DNA of 64,000 nt from DASYKT01 sp963718105. GTDB lineage: Bacteria; Acidobacteriota; Blastocatellia; Pyrinomonadales; Pyrinomonadaceae. The stretch spans positions 3,782,001-3,846,000 of the forward strand of contig OY970352.1 in the NCBI GenBank assembly GCA_963718105.1, given 5' to 3'. The position numbers and the translations under genes were made by a program. The notes under the pieces were generated by a model. The model worked only from the letters and a program-made list of their open reading frames with translations. It was not told the DNA's origin and made no database searches. This document shows, one piece after another, positions 41,858-53,082 of the stretch (position 1 is its first letter; the number at the start of each line of letters is the position of its first letter).

Positions 41858-44800
41858 ATGAGCGAAAAAAAGCAAAATTTGTCTCGGAGGGAGTTTTTTA
41901 AAAGATCCTCTATAGCTACGTTTGGATTATCCCCTTTGGTTTCCTTCCTTTCAGGATGCATCAACTTCAGTGAACCACAGGTAGAAGACTGGTTTAGCGA
42001 TGAGCTTCATTATTTCGACGATAACCTTTCAAACATCCACTTTTACTTTATTAACGCCCAAATCAAGGGAGAACGTTTGACGAAGAAGACCGTGAGCGGG
42101 GACGCGTTCATGGTCGTCAAGATTCCCCAACAACACATCTCCGAACGGTTATTGCGTGAGAGCGCCTTCCAAAAAAAAGATGAGAAAGTTCCGGGCCCCA
42201 GGCCTTACCTGGACGATGGAAGAAACACGGATTCCAGAATATCCGGTTTCTCATACCTGGCGTTCAAACTCTTCAATAACACCAGCGAGCCTCTTTCACT
42301 AGAAACCGATGATATAAAAAATTTGTTCGATTGGAACAATCGAAAATATTTCGAGCTGATCATACCGCCGAAAGAAAGCTATACGACGATCACCGGGGCG
42401 GAAAATGATGGCAAGTGCGGTGATCGCGACGCTTTCGAAAAATACCTCCTCGAAAACCACCTGGGTGTTGATGAAGCAAAAGGCAGAATTTGCGATTTTT
42501 ATAAAGCAGTCTGTGAAAAACTATTCAAAGGCAGTGATGGCAGTAAGGCTATCTTTCCGGTCACCGTGCTCGAAATTCCGCAAGGCCTTTTTGTAACTCC
42601 CTATACCGGCGACACAAAGGACACGGTTAAAGCTGTATTTTCCGAGCCTGGGGTCGCGAAACGGCAATTTATTTACCAATCGGATGAAGGAAAAATGACG
42701 CGTTCCGTGCAGGAGATATGGAGCGCGCAGATGTGGTTCCAGCAGTTCCAACAGAGTGTGGATAAAGATAAAAACCCTATATTCGATAAAAACGGAAACC
42801 CCGAACTTGTTCCCTTCAAAGACAAACACTCGCCTTCTCTCCGGCCGGCCGGTTACGTAAATGATCAAACAGGCGATAAGGTCCGGACTGAATGCCCCGA
42901 GAGCCACCCCGGGTTCTTACCCGAGTTGATAGACAAGAAAGAGCTTACTTATATAGCGAGCCTGGGGCGCAAAAATGCTCATAATGAAGGGAAAGAATGG
43001 AATATCGAAACAAAAGGACTGACCTTCACCGGCCTCGGAGCGATCGCCAAGTTTCATTATAAAAACTTTGCCCCGCCGCTGGGCACTGATCTGGCCGAGT
43101 ACGAACATCACATAACGCTCGGACGGGATGAATACATAAAAGTCGCCCGGATTGGGGTTATTTCCGTCACCGGGCAACGCGCCCTCCACATCAAGATCGG
43201 TCAGCGCAAGATCAAGAACGGCGTTTCCTACATGGATTTCAAGGAATATATCGAGATCGTCCAAAAGGAGATCAAATATTTTGACGAAAAACTGTTTATT
43301 GAGAAACCCACTATTGAGAAACCGGTTATAGAAGAACCATTAAATTATATTCACGCCAGAAACCATCCCCCGTACCTAGTTTCTAAAGAAGGCTTCATTC
43401 ATAGTTACGACGACGACGACGACGTTAATAAAGCCGCCAAAGTTAAAGAGGACGATGTCTGGATGGACCGCACGCTTTGGGAAACCAGGGAGTGGGTAAC
43501 AAACTCGGACAAAGAGAAGCCAAAACGTGAGAAAACAACCGCCGATTTTCTACCAGGTAAATGGAAAACCCATTATCGAAGGTGGCCGTTCAAATCGGCT
43601 TCCTCGGTCAGCCTGGTAAGCCCTCCTATAGACAGCTGCGCGCCGGAAGCCATGCCCGTCGAGCTGGTAGTGCCTACGGAACCCCGGAAATTGGGGGAAT
43701 GCATACCTTGCGTCGGCGCCTTTTGGCCGGTTCTTGAACAACCGGTCGGCGACACGCGCCCCGACTGCGAGCTGAGTTTTACCGGGACCGATTGGAATAA
43801 CAACCCGGTAAATTTCACATCTACGTTTCTGTTTATCCGAAAAGTGTTTATCGAGGGGGTTCAGGACGATGCGCGAAAAGACCGGCTCGCTGAGCTCTAT
43901 GACAATTTTGCAAAGCAGAAGGATTCGCGAAGGCATATTTTGTTCACAAATTCGGAGATCTCGTTTACAAGGGATTTTATTCCAACCGAGAAAGGCGCCG
44001 AAGAAACAACAGAAGAGCTTGAAAACAAATCCAATACAGCTAAAACCGATTTCCTGGAATATTATTTTTCGATCTGCCGGGAAAGCTTAAGTGACGGCAC
44101 ATTGCTCGAGCTCGTCGACGGCAAGATCCAAAAGAGTTCAACCCCGATCCTCGCCTGCTCGGCCTTTAACGAGCGCGCTTTCCCACTCTTTCCGCAAGTG
44201 AAAAGGGTGCAATTGTATATCGAAAATATCCAGGGCTACTCGAGCGAGCCTCTTCCATCGATAATCGAGTACAATCCGGACTTTATCACTTACGGCTTCG
44301 AACGTTCGAAAGATGTTCCAACAGTCATTCACAACAAAGGCCGGCTGATATTCGACCACACGGCAAAGTTTCTCGTTAACGGGGAAAATCCGATAAAACT
44401 TGGCGAGAAACAGGCACAAGTCGTTCAGCGTGATATATCCAGGGGATATGAAAAAATAAAGCAGGCTTTTGGCGGAGCGGGTGACAAGATCGGCGGGATG
44501 GTCAATCCCGATTTTGACATTCAATCCGTCGGGCTTGTAAAACAAGGCATCGCGATCGGAAAAGACTTCAACGAGAAATACGCGCAAGTTACGAAGTTTG
44601 CCGGGAAAGTTGAAGCCTTCAATCCGTCGGACCTTTTCCGCCAATCTCCCGAGATCTTTAACGGTATAAGCCTCACCGATATTCTGAAGGAAGTCTTTCC
44701 GGAAGCTGAAGGCCCTATTAATGAAATAAAAAATATCGCCGGACAAATCGAGACGATCCAGGACAGTTTACTTAAACACCCTCTTATTGACAGCGTCCAG

Positions 44801-47461
44801 GATGCCGTTAAGGCCGCAAGAAAGACGCTAAATGACCTTAAAACCGGCTACGAAACATTCCAGGCGCAGGTCGAGTCGACAGGAAACCAATTAAAGGGGC
44901 TAAAAGATGAGCTGGACAAGAATTTTACATTCCCGGACCTTCAAAATTTGATTGATAACTTCAAAAAGCGGTATGAATTGCAAAAACTTGAAAAATTAAA
45001 GGAAGCGGTCGAAGGATTGCAATCCATTTCTCCCGCTGACCTTAATGCCCGTCTAATACCGATTGTCAATGAATTATCGAAATTTATAGCGTCCAATCTG
45101 CTGTCGAAAATTGAAGCGATTGACAAGTATCGTAACGAAGTAAATATCAAATTCTTCAAAGTAATCAACCAATATCCGCAGATCAAATCCGTCGTCGCGC
45201 TCCACTTGAACGAATTAGAAAAAAAGTATGTTGCGATCCGGAAGATGCTTTTTACAGGTCCCACGTTAGATCAATTGAAGGAGTTTAGCGTAGATAGCAT
45301 AGTAGATGGTAAGGAAGTGCGCTCGGTGGTTACTGTAGTGACCGAAGAAGTTTTGCAGTCGGCCCGTTTGTACCATGACTTCTTACGAAAAGCCAGTACT
45401 TTGGCTCAAGAAAAACAACAGGTTGTCGTCGGCCGGAAAAATGAAGTAGCCGCACAGGTAGTAAAGACATATACGGATGCTAAGAACCTATTTGAACAGC
45501 CAGTGTCCGATATCAAATCGGAGATAATGGCGCTGAAAGAGACCGTCAGGACGAAGATCGAAACGCTCGATAAGTTCGAAACTCCCATTCTTACCGAAGA
45601 GGTCAATTCGGCCGGCGGACAGGTTGAACAGTTAAGAAAGCTTACCGCTGAAGAACGAAATAAGCTTGAGAGCGATCTGCGGCTTTTTGAATCCAGGGCC
45701 ATCTCCATATACGAAACGATACTAACGACCCAATTTTCCTATTTGCTGGAGACCTTCGATACGCTGGAGAGAGAGTTTAAAGTGCTCGAAAGAAAAACCG
45801 GAGACGTGGGCGCCAAAGTGCAGTCGCAGGTAACCGGGTTGAAAATAGCGATCGATGAAAAGCATTCCAAGTTGGTCCGATACTTTTCTACCAATGAATA
45901 CCTTAAAGATGAAAATCTTAAAGATATTAAAAATGATATCCAAAAAATTATTCGCGAGGTAAACGGCAAAGTAGAAGACGTTGAAGATATTGTCAATAAA
46001 GCGATAGATAGCCACTGGAATAATGCGCCTGTTGTTGGAACCGCGAAAAAAACGATCGCTGACCTTGAAACGCGTTTAAACAAGGAACGATCGGAACTAC
46101 AAACCGCGGTCAAAACATATGAGGATGCGCTCAAAAAGCAACTTTCCGAAGGTGCCGACAATGTGGTAGGGGTCTTGAAGCAGAAGATACGGGACCTTGA
46201 AAGACAGGCTCGGGAACAGCCTGGAGCTCAGGATATACTCGATGCTCTGGCCCGGGGCAGACAATTTTACAACATTCTTACCTCACTGGAAAAAAAAGAG
46301 ATCAACTATAAATGGGAAACCTCGTCCTTCAAGGAGAAGGATTTCGGCATTGTTTCGTTTATTCCTTCCGTCAGCCCTAAAACGTCGTTGACGGTCGACG
46401 TCAAGAGCACGATCCACTTTCAGGCCAATCAGTTTCCCCCGGTGGTCAGCAAGGTCGATGTGCGTGCTGAAAACAGGCTGCGGAATTTCGGGATCAGCCT
46501 GATGAAGTCGATGACGATCGGTTTTAGCGAGGCGAGCTTTGTAGTGGGAACCGATGAGAAGCCAAAATTCGACGTTAAGATACGGGGAGTCGAGTTTTCG
46601 GGCGCGCTGTCTTTTGTCCAGGCTTTCGAAAGCTGGCTGCAGTCGATGCTCGGCGATGCGTTCCGCCTCAAACTCATGTACGACCGGGTAAATATCGGGT
46701 ACACGCTTCCCATTCCCGATATCAAAACACCTTCTTTCAGCTTCTTTAATTTGACCTTGAATTTCGATTTCTTTCTCTACTTCGATAAACGGCCCCTTCA
46801 GCTCGCTTTTTCTCTTGCCCGGCGGGACAACAAATTCGGTATTGCCGTGGGTGCCTATGCGGGATTCGGCTATTTCAGCTTAATTGCCGAACCGAAGAGA
46901 GGATTGGTCGGAATTGAGATCGGGCTCGAATACGGCGGGTATTTTGGATTGAGTATCGGACCACTTCGGGGCGAGGTTAAGCTAGTCGTGGGCCTCTATT
47001 ACGAGAACAAAAAAGATTCCGGCGTTGTTATCGAAGGATATATTCTCTGCGAAGGAAGAGTGCTGCTCTGGATCGTTACGCTCACGGTGAGATATTACAT
47101 GGGGGTAACAAGCCAGGGAGGTTATGTCGAAGGGCGCTGCACGGTCACGCACGAGGTAAAACTGGGGGCCTTCTTCAAGCGCTCCTTTACGGTCACGTAC
47201 TATAAAAAAATTGCGGGTGCCAGCGGCGGCAGCGGCGGCGGCCAGTCAAACAGTCCGGCTATAGCGAGCGGCGGTTCGTCGAGCATGTTAACCGCTTTCG
47301 GGTCCGATGACCCATCGCCCCAGGCTCTTTTGAGCGGCGCGCCGGAAGCCGGGGAAAACTCGGCAGATTTGCAGTCAGAAAAAATGCAGTCCGACCTGAC
47401 TCGGAAGGTAAGGCTTTTAACCTCGGATGAGTGGAAAATATTCATCAATTCTTACAACTAG
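41858..47461 (+). CDS. Giant Tat-exported lipoprotein with long helical region
   Basis: Encodes 1867 aa. The N-terminus LSRREFFKRSS is a Tat signal; LSGC with Cys34 is a lipobox, so the folded protein should be exported and lipid-anchored. Residues 50-840 are strand-rich with proline-rich parts and an Asp run near 515. Residues 848-1480 are almost entirely helical with coiled-coil heptads (IKNIAGQIETIQDSL, ELKGLKDELDKNF-type, EVLQSARLYHDFLRKAS). Residues 1500-1785 are a strand-rich domain with aromatic alternation (FSFFNLTLNFDFFLYFDK, YGGYFGLSIG). A Gly/Ser linker (1786-1800) leads to a short tail. I recognise no family. A 21-bp gap to the 1552-aa gene implies an operon. It is perhaps a long periplasmic tether or surface filament. 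Confidence 0.8.
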   Translation: MSEKKQNLSRREFFKRSSIATFGLSPLVSFLSGCINFSEPQVEDWFSDELHYFDDNLSNIHFYFINAQIKGERLTKKTVSGDAFMVVKIPQQHISERLLRESAFQKKDEKVPGPRPYLDDGRNTDSRISGFSYLAFKLFNNTSEPLSLETDDIKNLFDWNNRKYFELIIPPKESYTTITGAENDGKCGDRDAFEKYLLENHLGVDEAKGRICDFYKAVCEKLFKGSDGSKAIFPVTVLEIPQGLFVTPYTGDTKDTVKAVFSEPGVAKRQFIYQSDEGKMTRSVQEIWSAQMWFQQFQQSVDKDKNPIFDKNGNPELVPFKDKHSPSLRPAGYVNDQTGDKVRTECPESHPGFLPELIDKKELTYIASLGRKNAHNEGKEWNIETKGLTFTGLGAIAKFHYKNFAPPLGTDLAEYEHHITLGRDEYIKVARIGVISVTGQRALHIKIGQRKIKNGVSYMDFKEYIEIVQKEIKYFDEKLFIEKPTIEKPVIEEPLNYIHARNHPPYLVSKEGFIHSYDDDDDVNKAAKVKEDDVWMDRTLWETREWVTNSDKEKPKREKTTADFLPGKWKTHYRRWPFKSASSVSLVSPPIDSCAPEAMPVELVVPTEPRKLGECIPCVGAFWPVLEQPVGDTRPDCELSFTGTDWNNNPVNFTSTFLFIRKVFIEGVQDDARKDRLAELYDNFAKQKDSRRHILFTNSEISFTRDFIPTEKGAEETTEELENKSNTAKTDFLEYYFSICRESLSDGTLLELVDGKIQKSSTPILACSAFNERAFPLFPQVKRVQLYIENIQGYSSEPLPSIIEYNPDFITYGFERSKDVPTVIHNKGRLIFDHTAKFLVNGENPIKLGEKQAQVVQRDISRGYEKIKQAFGGAGDKIGGMVNPDFDIQSVGLVKQGIAIGKDFNEKYAQVTKFAGKVEAFNPSDLFRQSPEIFNGISLTDILKEVFPEAEGPINEIKNIAGQIETIQDSLLKHPLIDSVQDAVKAARKTLNDLKTGYETFQAQVESTGNQLKGLKDELDKNFTFPDLQNLIDNFKKRYELQKLEKLKEAVEGLQSISPADLNARLIPIVNELSKFIASNLLSKIEAIDKYRNEVNIKFFKVINQYPQIKSVVALHLNELEKKYVAIRKMLFTGPTLDQLKEFSVDSIVDGKEVRSVVTVVTEEVLQSARLYHDFLRKASTLAQEKQQVVVGRKNEVAAQVVKTYTDAKNLFEQPVSDIKSEIMALKETVRTKIETLDKFETPILTEEVNSAGGQVEQLRKLTAEERNKLESDLRLFESRAISIYETILTTQFSYLLETFDTLEREFKVLERKTGDVGAKVQSQVTGLKIAIDEKHSKLVRYFSTNEYLKDENLKDIKNDIQKIIREVNGKVEDVEDIVNKAIDSHWNNAPVVGTAKKTIADLETRLNKERSELQTAVKTYEDALKKQLSEGADNVVGVLKQKIRDLERQAREQPGAQDILDALARGRQFYNILTSLEKKEINYKWETSSFKEKDFGIVSFIPSVSPKTSLTVDVKSTIHFQANQFPPVVSKVDVRAENRLRNFGISLMKSMTIGFSEASFVVGTDEKPKFDVKIRGVEFSGALSFVQAFESWLQSMLGDAFRLKLMYDRVNIGYTLPIPDIKTPSFSFFNLTLNFDFFLYFDKRPLQLAFSLARRDNKFGIAVGAYAGFGYFSLIAEPKRGLVGIEIGLEYGGYFGLSIGPLRGEVKLVVGLYYENKKDSGVVIEGYILCEGRVLLWIVTLTVRYYMGVTSQGGYVEGRCTVTHEVKLGAFFKRSFTVTYYKKIAGASGGSGGGQSNSPAIASGGSSSMLTAFGSDDPSPQALLSGAPEAGENSADLQSEKMQSDLTRKVRLLTSDEWKIFINSYN

Positions 47462-47482
47462 CTAGCAGGAAAAGAGTAGGCA

Positions 47483-50400
47483 ATGAGCAAACAAACACAG
47501 ACAGAGCGTACAAAAGTCAGGCCCGTAGCCCTGACGACCATACTTCCATTTGGAAGAAGCGAAAAAGAAGGCAATTACCGCTTTTCTCTTTGCATCGATC
47601 TGCGGCACGCCTATCCGGACAATGAGGAGCCCGATCCGTCGTTCCTGCAATACTTTTTTGAGAATTACGGCTCTGGAGATTCCTCGATCTACTCGGCGAT
47701 CATCCGGGATTTTCAACACGTAATTATCCGGACCACGGATGGTCAGAAAATCCCCGTCGCCGCTGCCCCCGGTACGACTCCGGTTACACCGGCACCCGGT
47801 GCTCCTCCGGCTACCCCGACTCCGAATACCGCTCCGGTTTCCAAAGCCACCACAGTCGTTATTCAAAAGCCCTTTTCTTCCGGGGTCACTACTCCCAAAA
47901 AAGTCGAGGGCTTCTTCTCTCCCGAAAGGGTCAAGGGTTACTGGGATCGGCTAACCTCGGATGAATTGGCCGTTACGAAAGGCGACTATGAGGAAGGAAC
48001 GAACAGCTTTCACGGGAGCAAGCCGGTGATTCCCAAAACCGTATCACAATTCACCTCTCCGAAAGTGGACGCTAACGGTCTGCAAAAGGCCAGCATCATG
48101 CAGATGGTCGCCTTTAACGGCAAGTCGGTCGAGCAGATCCAGAATGTTTTAGGTAGTGTTCTACAAAAACTCGAGGAACCGATTGCCCGCGTCGATGCAA
48201 ATCTTACAGGAATTTCCGCCTTTGCCTCCTCGCAAAATAAGATAGAGGTCGGCAGGTTAAATTTGAAATTGAATAAATCGTTGGAAGCGTTTGATGGATC
48301 GGGACTCGTTAACGTCGCCCGAATTTTTGACACATTTGCGTTCATCGGCTCGAATGTCCTGCTGCAAAGGTTTTTTGGAATCACGATCGATTTCGAGATC
48401 ACCGCCGCGAATCTCGCCGCCGCTATCGGCAATAAAACCGAATTTACGATCGAAGTTCGCAGCGACGAGTTCAAGGAGATCAACCCCGGTGAAACAAACG
48501 GTGTAAAGTGGCAGCCCCTTGTAACTCCGATGGAGATCGTGACCGGCCGGGACCGGGATGGCAACATCGCCTCTACAATTTTGGTGAAAAGAACTGTAAA
48601 AGCCCCGGAACTTATGGCTCAAAACTACGATATCGGAGCCAAATTAAAAAACCTTCAAAATGTAAAGGAATTATTCGGGGACGTCTGCGAAAAGCTCAAA
48701 ACGGAAAAAAAGGAATCGGAGCGGATAAAGTTGAAAAAGCAGCTGATCAAGCTCGATTCAAGCGCGTTGACCCGGGGGCTGAATCTATATGATGGGTTAA
48801 ACGCCGATAACTTGAAAGATTGTCTTAATCTGAGTGTCCTGAACAAACCCGGCACCGAAACGATCGACCTCGAAACCAATCCTGACGGCGTCGTGATCAT
48901 CAACGACCACCTGGTCACTCGCGGGTACAGGTACGCCTCGATTGTGGCAACACCGGCCCGGGGGCGAGTAGAACAAAAGGCTATTCATCTCGGTTCCCGG
49001 AAAGTTGTCGTGACAGACGAGAAAGGTCCGATGAAAGATCTTCCCCAGGTTTTCCAAACCCAGGTGTTTTCGATCAACTCGGAATCCGGGATGCATTCTT
49101 TGACCGAAAAGACCACGGGTGTGCGAAATGACACGCAAACTACGCTCGAGCACGAGCTGTTGATCGATTCGGTGATCCTGACCTGGTCCGGCGAGAATAT
49201 CGGAATGCCGAGCGTCTTTTCCAACCGGGAAGATGAAGAAAATTTTGAGGCTACTCAAAATGAAGGCTCGGCACCGCTTTCCTTCCAGGACACGACCCGG
49301 CTCTTCAGCACCTTTTTTACAGAACGGTTTTTTCCGGTGGGCGTATCGTATGAAAGGACGTCCAGCGAAATACTGCAGCACGAGCAAAATAGACCCCCGG
49401 AGCTGAAAACCTTAACGATCCAATACTCGATCAATAAAAACGCAAAACTTTTGCTCGGGCGTAATCACAAGATCTGCTTTGTTCCGGAATACAAAAACGG
49501 CTGGGGCCCGGCTTTTGAAACAGCTTCCAACGAATTAGGCTTTTTAGACTTCGAGCCAGGATATCAAAAGGCGAGAACGGTCGATTTTCTTTTCAAAAGG
49601 AACGAACCGGTCAAACCGGTCACTTTTTATCTGCAGGACCCGCTTCTTAAAACTCCTCCGGGAGTGGAGGGCCCTAAGACCGATCGGACCGCCGTAGACA
49701 TGCGACAGGGAGAATCTCTTTTTCACCTGGTTATCAGAAACGAGACACCCAAAAGGGGCGAAACAAAAAAAGGGCAAGCCTCTGTCAGATACATTCTGCC
49801 TCCCCCCATTCCATTTGAGCATGCGCTCTGGCACAACAAGCTCTTTAACACTCAGAACGATTCCGAGGCAATGGATTTCGACGAATCGTATCGCTGGTAT
49901 AAAAAGTACCACCGCCCTCTGATCGAGGGCGAATTGGATGAAAATAAAAAGAAAATTACTTTCAAGGACGCAATCGACGGCTCCCCGCGGATGAAACCTT
50001 TCTATCCCCTCCCCACAAGGGCTCTGGGTTCCCCGGACATGCGGCCCTCATGCGAGATAAATTATTTATCCGACCCCCTGAGTAAAGGATTCCGGTTTCA
50101 GTTCTTCAAGGACCGGCACCGGCTGATCAAGGCCCAGGAATACAAAGAATTTGAGCAGCTGGAATTTTATTTCACGGGAAAGTATCCCAAAATCAACCCG
50201 TGGATGTTGATCCTTCAGGACATCGATGGCGGCCCTTTGGTCACATCCGGAAAGTGGCCCGACAAGGTAACGGGCTTGATAACCATCCGCCTTGCGAAAG
50301 GGGAAGAACTGTTTGTCACCGCGCGGACCATACTTCATGAATCATACGAGAAACAGCTCGAAACCTTCGGAAACTATAATAGTTTTACCCGGTACGGCAA

Positions 50401-52141
50401 TAACGACCTGCTCTCTCCGCCGCTCGAATTCGATCTGGTGCATGCGACCGATAAACCCCTGGTCATCCCACAATTCAACAACACCCTGCGCTGCGAAAAA
50501 GAAATCGGGCAAACCCGCGTGTCGCTTACAAATACACTCAATGTGGAGCAGCTAGGAATATATAAAGACAAGAAGGGCGTCGTCCGGTACGTCGAAGACA
50601 TGCTGCCGACGGGTAAGGTCGAACTTTACGCCAAATGGAAAGAGTATTCTGACGATCCGAGGCACATCAGCACGAAAAATTGGACGCCACTGGAACCTGT
50701 CAATTCTGTCAATCTCAGGCGTTTTGAAAACATAGATGGCGAATCGGCAGCCGTCTTTGAGACGGAAATAAATATCTCTAAACAGCTCGATAGCATGGAG
50801 AAAACATTGAATCGTGTCACTGAACCTGTTTCCCTCGAATCCATGAACTATGCCGTTGATGTCACCGCTGATTACGATCTGCGCGAAACCAGGTTCATAG
50901 AGAAATCGTTCTGGATCAAGAACAAGACAAAGCACTCGGGATATTATCCCGATGGCTGGGGAGTTAAGGACGATTCCGACCAAAATGCTTCCGATCAGGA
51001 GAAAAAGGGAGTGTTCAACCGGGTTTCCGAAGTTCCTTTCGTTATCAGATTCTTGAATAACAAAAAGCCTGACCCGCCCGAACTGGCTGACCGGAACATA
51101 ATTCTTGTGGCTGTCGCTGAAGATAACGACAAAAAAAAATCGCGGACAGTTTCGTTAAATCGCCTGAGATTTTATTTCAGGCGGGGAAGATTGTCGTCCG
51201 GTAATGGGGAACGGATCGGATTCGTGCTGAATGAGCCCGAGAGCAAGTTTAACGATGAATTTATCGCAAAGGGATTGGTTTCCACTGTTGGAAGAGATAT
51301 TGTTACCGATTCCGCCAAACCTTATGACGGGCTTTATCGCAACGAAGAAACCCTTCTGACCCAGGCGAATTTTGTTATTACCGATCCTTACGATCTAAAG
51401 GACGAGAAGGGAAAACCGACCAGCGACCTCGAAAGTTTTTCCCCGATGTACGTTCCGGATCTGGGGCTCATGACCTACCTGCCCAGGTTTGATACCGGCC
51501 TTGACCTGTGGTACGTCGATGTCGAACTGGATATCAATACTGCCGCGGGCCTCGAGCTCCATAACCCGTTCCTTCAATTTGCGCTCGTTCACTACCAGGA
51601 AAATTCTTTCAACTATAACCAGGGTGATCAGAAGGATACCCTGCTCGATTGCCGTCTTTCAGATGTTTATAAGTCGGGATTTGTGTACATAATGGGCTCA
51701 CGCCTGATAACCTGCACATGGGTCGGCACCCGGGCCGACGTTAAGATCCAATTCCACCCGACCAGTATCACCGATACCGCTAAGACCACGCTGGCCCAAG
51801 ACATAGAAAAGATCCAGAATAGAACGCCGTCGATGCAAAAATCGGTAAAAACGCGATTTTTCGCATTTGTTCAGTGGAAGGCCAAATCCGATATCAAATG
51901 GGTCGATGCTACAAGGATCGTTGGCGGCCAGGAGCAATTTGCGTTTGACGAGCTGAAGGCGATCAATAATTACAGCGCCGAGTTGGCTGCCGATTCGTCT
52001 AATAACGAATATCGGCTAGTCCTTATCGAAACGGAAGAGAGAACAGGCCTCACGGATGGGCAAACCCGTCCGCGCAGCTCGCAGGAAATCTTAGACGACA
52101 AAAACAGCCGGGTTGTTTTAGTCAGCACATTCAAAAAGTAA
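47483..52141 (+). CDS. Giant 1552-aa partner protein, no signal peptide
   Basis: Encodes 1552 aa. There is no N-terminal signal. Residues 1-90 form a strand/helix domain (RFSLCIDLRHAYPD, SFLQYFFENYG). Residues 92-120 are a Pro/Thr/Ala linker (PGTTPVTPAPGAPP). The rest is mainly strands with many Trp/Tyr/Phe-Lys pairs, several Ig- or jelly-roll-like stretches, and two segments of short helices (190-300, 390-430). It has no transmembrane segment and no recognised enzyme motif. An AGGAAAAGAG site precedes the ATG. Size and position directly after the 1867-aa lipoprotein gene suggest one complex, but the different predicted locations (exported versus no Sec/Tat signal) are unexplained. Function unknown. 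Confidence 0.75.
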   Translation: MSKQTQTERTKVRPVALTTILPFGRSEKEGNYRFSLCIDLRHAYPDNEEPDPSFLQYFFENYGSGDSSIYSAIIRDFQHVIIRTTDGQKIPVAAAPGTTPVTPAPGAPPATPTPNTAPVSKATTVVIQKPFSSGVTTPKKVEGFFSPERVKGYWDRLTSDELAVTKGDYEEGTNSFHGSKPVIPKTVSQFTSPKVDANGLQKASIMQMVAFNGKSVEQIQNVLGSVLQKLEEPIARVDANLTGISAFASSQNKIEVGRLNLKLNKSLEAFDGSGLVNVARIFDTFAFIGSNVLLQRFFGITIDFEITAANLAAAIGNKTEFTIEVRSDEFKEINPGETNGVKWQPLVTPMEIVTGRDRDGNIASTILVKRTVKAPELMAQNYDIGAKLKNLQNVKELFGDVCEKLKTEKKESERIKLKKQLIKLDSSALTRGLNLYDGLNADNLKDCLNLSVLNKPGTETIDLETNPDGVVIINDHLVTRGYRYASIVATPARGRVEQKAIHLGSRKVVVTDEKGPMKDLPQVFQTQVFSINSESGMHSLTEKTTGVRNDTQTTLEHELLIDSVILTWSGENIGMPSVFSNREDEENFEATQNEGSAPLSFQDTTRLFSTFFTERFFPVGVSYERTSSEILQHEQNRPPELKTLTIQYSINKNAKLLLGRNHKICFVPEYKNGWGPAFETASNELGFLDFEPGYQKARTVDFLFKRNEPVKPVTFYLQDPLLKTPPGVEGPKTDRTAVDMRQGESLFHLVIRNETPKRGETKKGQASVRYILPPPIPFEHALWHNKLFNTQNDSEAMDFDESYRWYKKYHRPLIEGELDENKKKITFKDAIDGSPRMKPFYPLPTRALGSPDMRPSCEINYLSDPLSKGFRFQFFKDRHRLIKAQEYKEFEQLEFYFTGKYPKINPWMLILQDIDGGPLVTSGKWPDKVTGLITIRLAKGEELFVTARTILHESYEKQLETFGNYNSFTRYGNNDLLSPPLEFDLVHATDKPLVIPQFNNTLRCEKEIGQTRVSLTNTLNVEQLGIYKDKKGVVRYVEDMLPTGKVELYAKWKEYSDDPRHISTKNWTPLEPVNSVNLRRFENIDGESAAVFETEINISKQLDSMEKTLNRVTEPVSLESMNYAVDVTADYDLRETRFIEKSFWIKNKTKHSGYYPDGWGVKDDSDQNASDQEKKGVFNRVSEVPFVIRFLNNKKPDPPELADRNIILVAVAEDNDKKKSRTVSLNRLRFYFRRGRLSSGNGERIGFVLNEPESKFNDEFIAKGLVSTVGRDIVTDSAKPYDGLYRNEETLLTQANFVITDPYDLKDEKGKPTSDLESFSPMYVPDLGLMTYLPRFDTGLDLWYVDVELDINTAAGLELHNPFLQFALVHYQENSFNYNQGDQKDTLLDCRLSDVYKSGFVYIMGSRLITCTWVGTRADVKIQFHPTSITDTAKTTLAQDIEKIQNRTPSMQKSVKTRFFAFVQWKAKSDIKWVDATRIVGGQEQFAFDELKAINNYSAELAADSSNNEYRLVLIETEERTGLTDGQTRPRSSQEILDDKNSRVVLVSTFKK

Positions 52142-52312
52142 ATACCGAGCGTAGAATATTAACCGGGGGATTACGAGGCAAAACCAGAGAACATTCCCCG
52201 CCCCGGCCGCCCGATACGAGGGTTGGTCACGTCGTCATTGACAATTGATACGCTTCGGCGCCGGGTTACCTAAGGCGCTGAAACTTCCATGAATAAAAAG
52301 GGTGAAATAAAT

Positions 52313-52957
52313 ATGAAAAGCTTACAGTTACAGAGCCGGTTTCTTCTCCCGCTCGTTTTTATGCTTATTGTTTTGTTAATTTCGGCCGGGGCCGCAAAAG
52401 CCGGTGACATTTTAATACCCATCAATTTCCCGGATTTCCTGGTCGGCACTCCGAGCGGGCCCGTTCCTGAACTGGGCCATGCGGGTATCCTGTTGATTCG
52501 CGGCTCCGATGGATTGACCAAGTATTACGAATACGGCCGCTATGACCCGCCGCAAAATCTCGGGCTGGTCAGGGTAGGTTCGATCCCCAATGTACAAATG
52601 CAGGCGAATGGTAAACCTACTGACGAGAGCCTTAAAAAAGTCCTCAAAGCGATCTCGGAAAAATCCGGTGGAAAAAGCAATATTGCTGCTGCTTTTATTC
52701 CGGCGGATGCGAAGTTCGTCGCGGTCAATCAATTTGCGGAAAATCGTTTCAAGCAAAATTCCGATCCTGAGCGGAAACGGTATAACATCCTGACAAATAA
52801 TTGCATGCATTTTGTGAAAGACGCCCTTTCGGCCGCGAATCTGACCTTGCCGTCGATGGTGGATCCGCGTCCAAACTCATACATCGGGGAGTTGCGGGAC
52901 TCCTTTATGGACTTAGATTACGACTTTAAGAACAATACCCTGAAATTCGGGACCTAG
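52313..52957 (+). CDS. Secreted permuted papain/NlpC-like protein
   Basis: Encodes 214 aa from the ATG at 52313 (GGGTGA site); an ATG at 52289 is in frame too. Residues 1-30 form a signal peptide ending SAGAAKA. The core has His56 in ELGHAGILLIRG and later YYEYGRYD, then Cys164 in YNILTNNCMHFVKDAL. This is the His-before-Cys order of circularly permuted NlpC/P60 (papain-like) hydrolases, many of which cut peptidoglycan peptides or act as secreted effectors. It probably acts in the periplasm or on a neighbour's wall. It comes 171 nt after the 1552-aa gene, same strand. Enzyme class is by motif only. Confidence 0.7.
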   Translation: MKSLQLQSRFLLPLVFMLIVLLISAGAAKAGDILIPINFPDFLVGTPSGPVPELGHAGILLIRGSDGLTKYYEYGRYDPPQNLGLVRVGSIPNVQMQANGKPTDESLKKVLKAISEKSGGKSNIAAAFIPADAKFVAVNQFAENRFKQNSDPERKRYNILTNNCMHFVKDALSAANLTLPSMVDPRPNSYIGELRDSFMDLDYDFKNNTLKFGT

Positions 52958-53082
52958 GCGCAAAGCCATCAAAAAATGCCCGGCAAACTTGTGCTTCGAA
53001 ATTAAACCGGCGTCATTTACAAGCGCCCGAAAGTGCCTTGACTGGATAATATTGACCTAAAATAATACGAAAAGGAGAACAA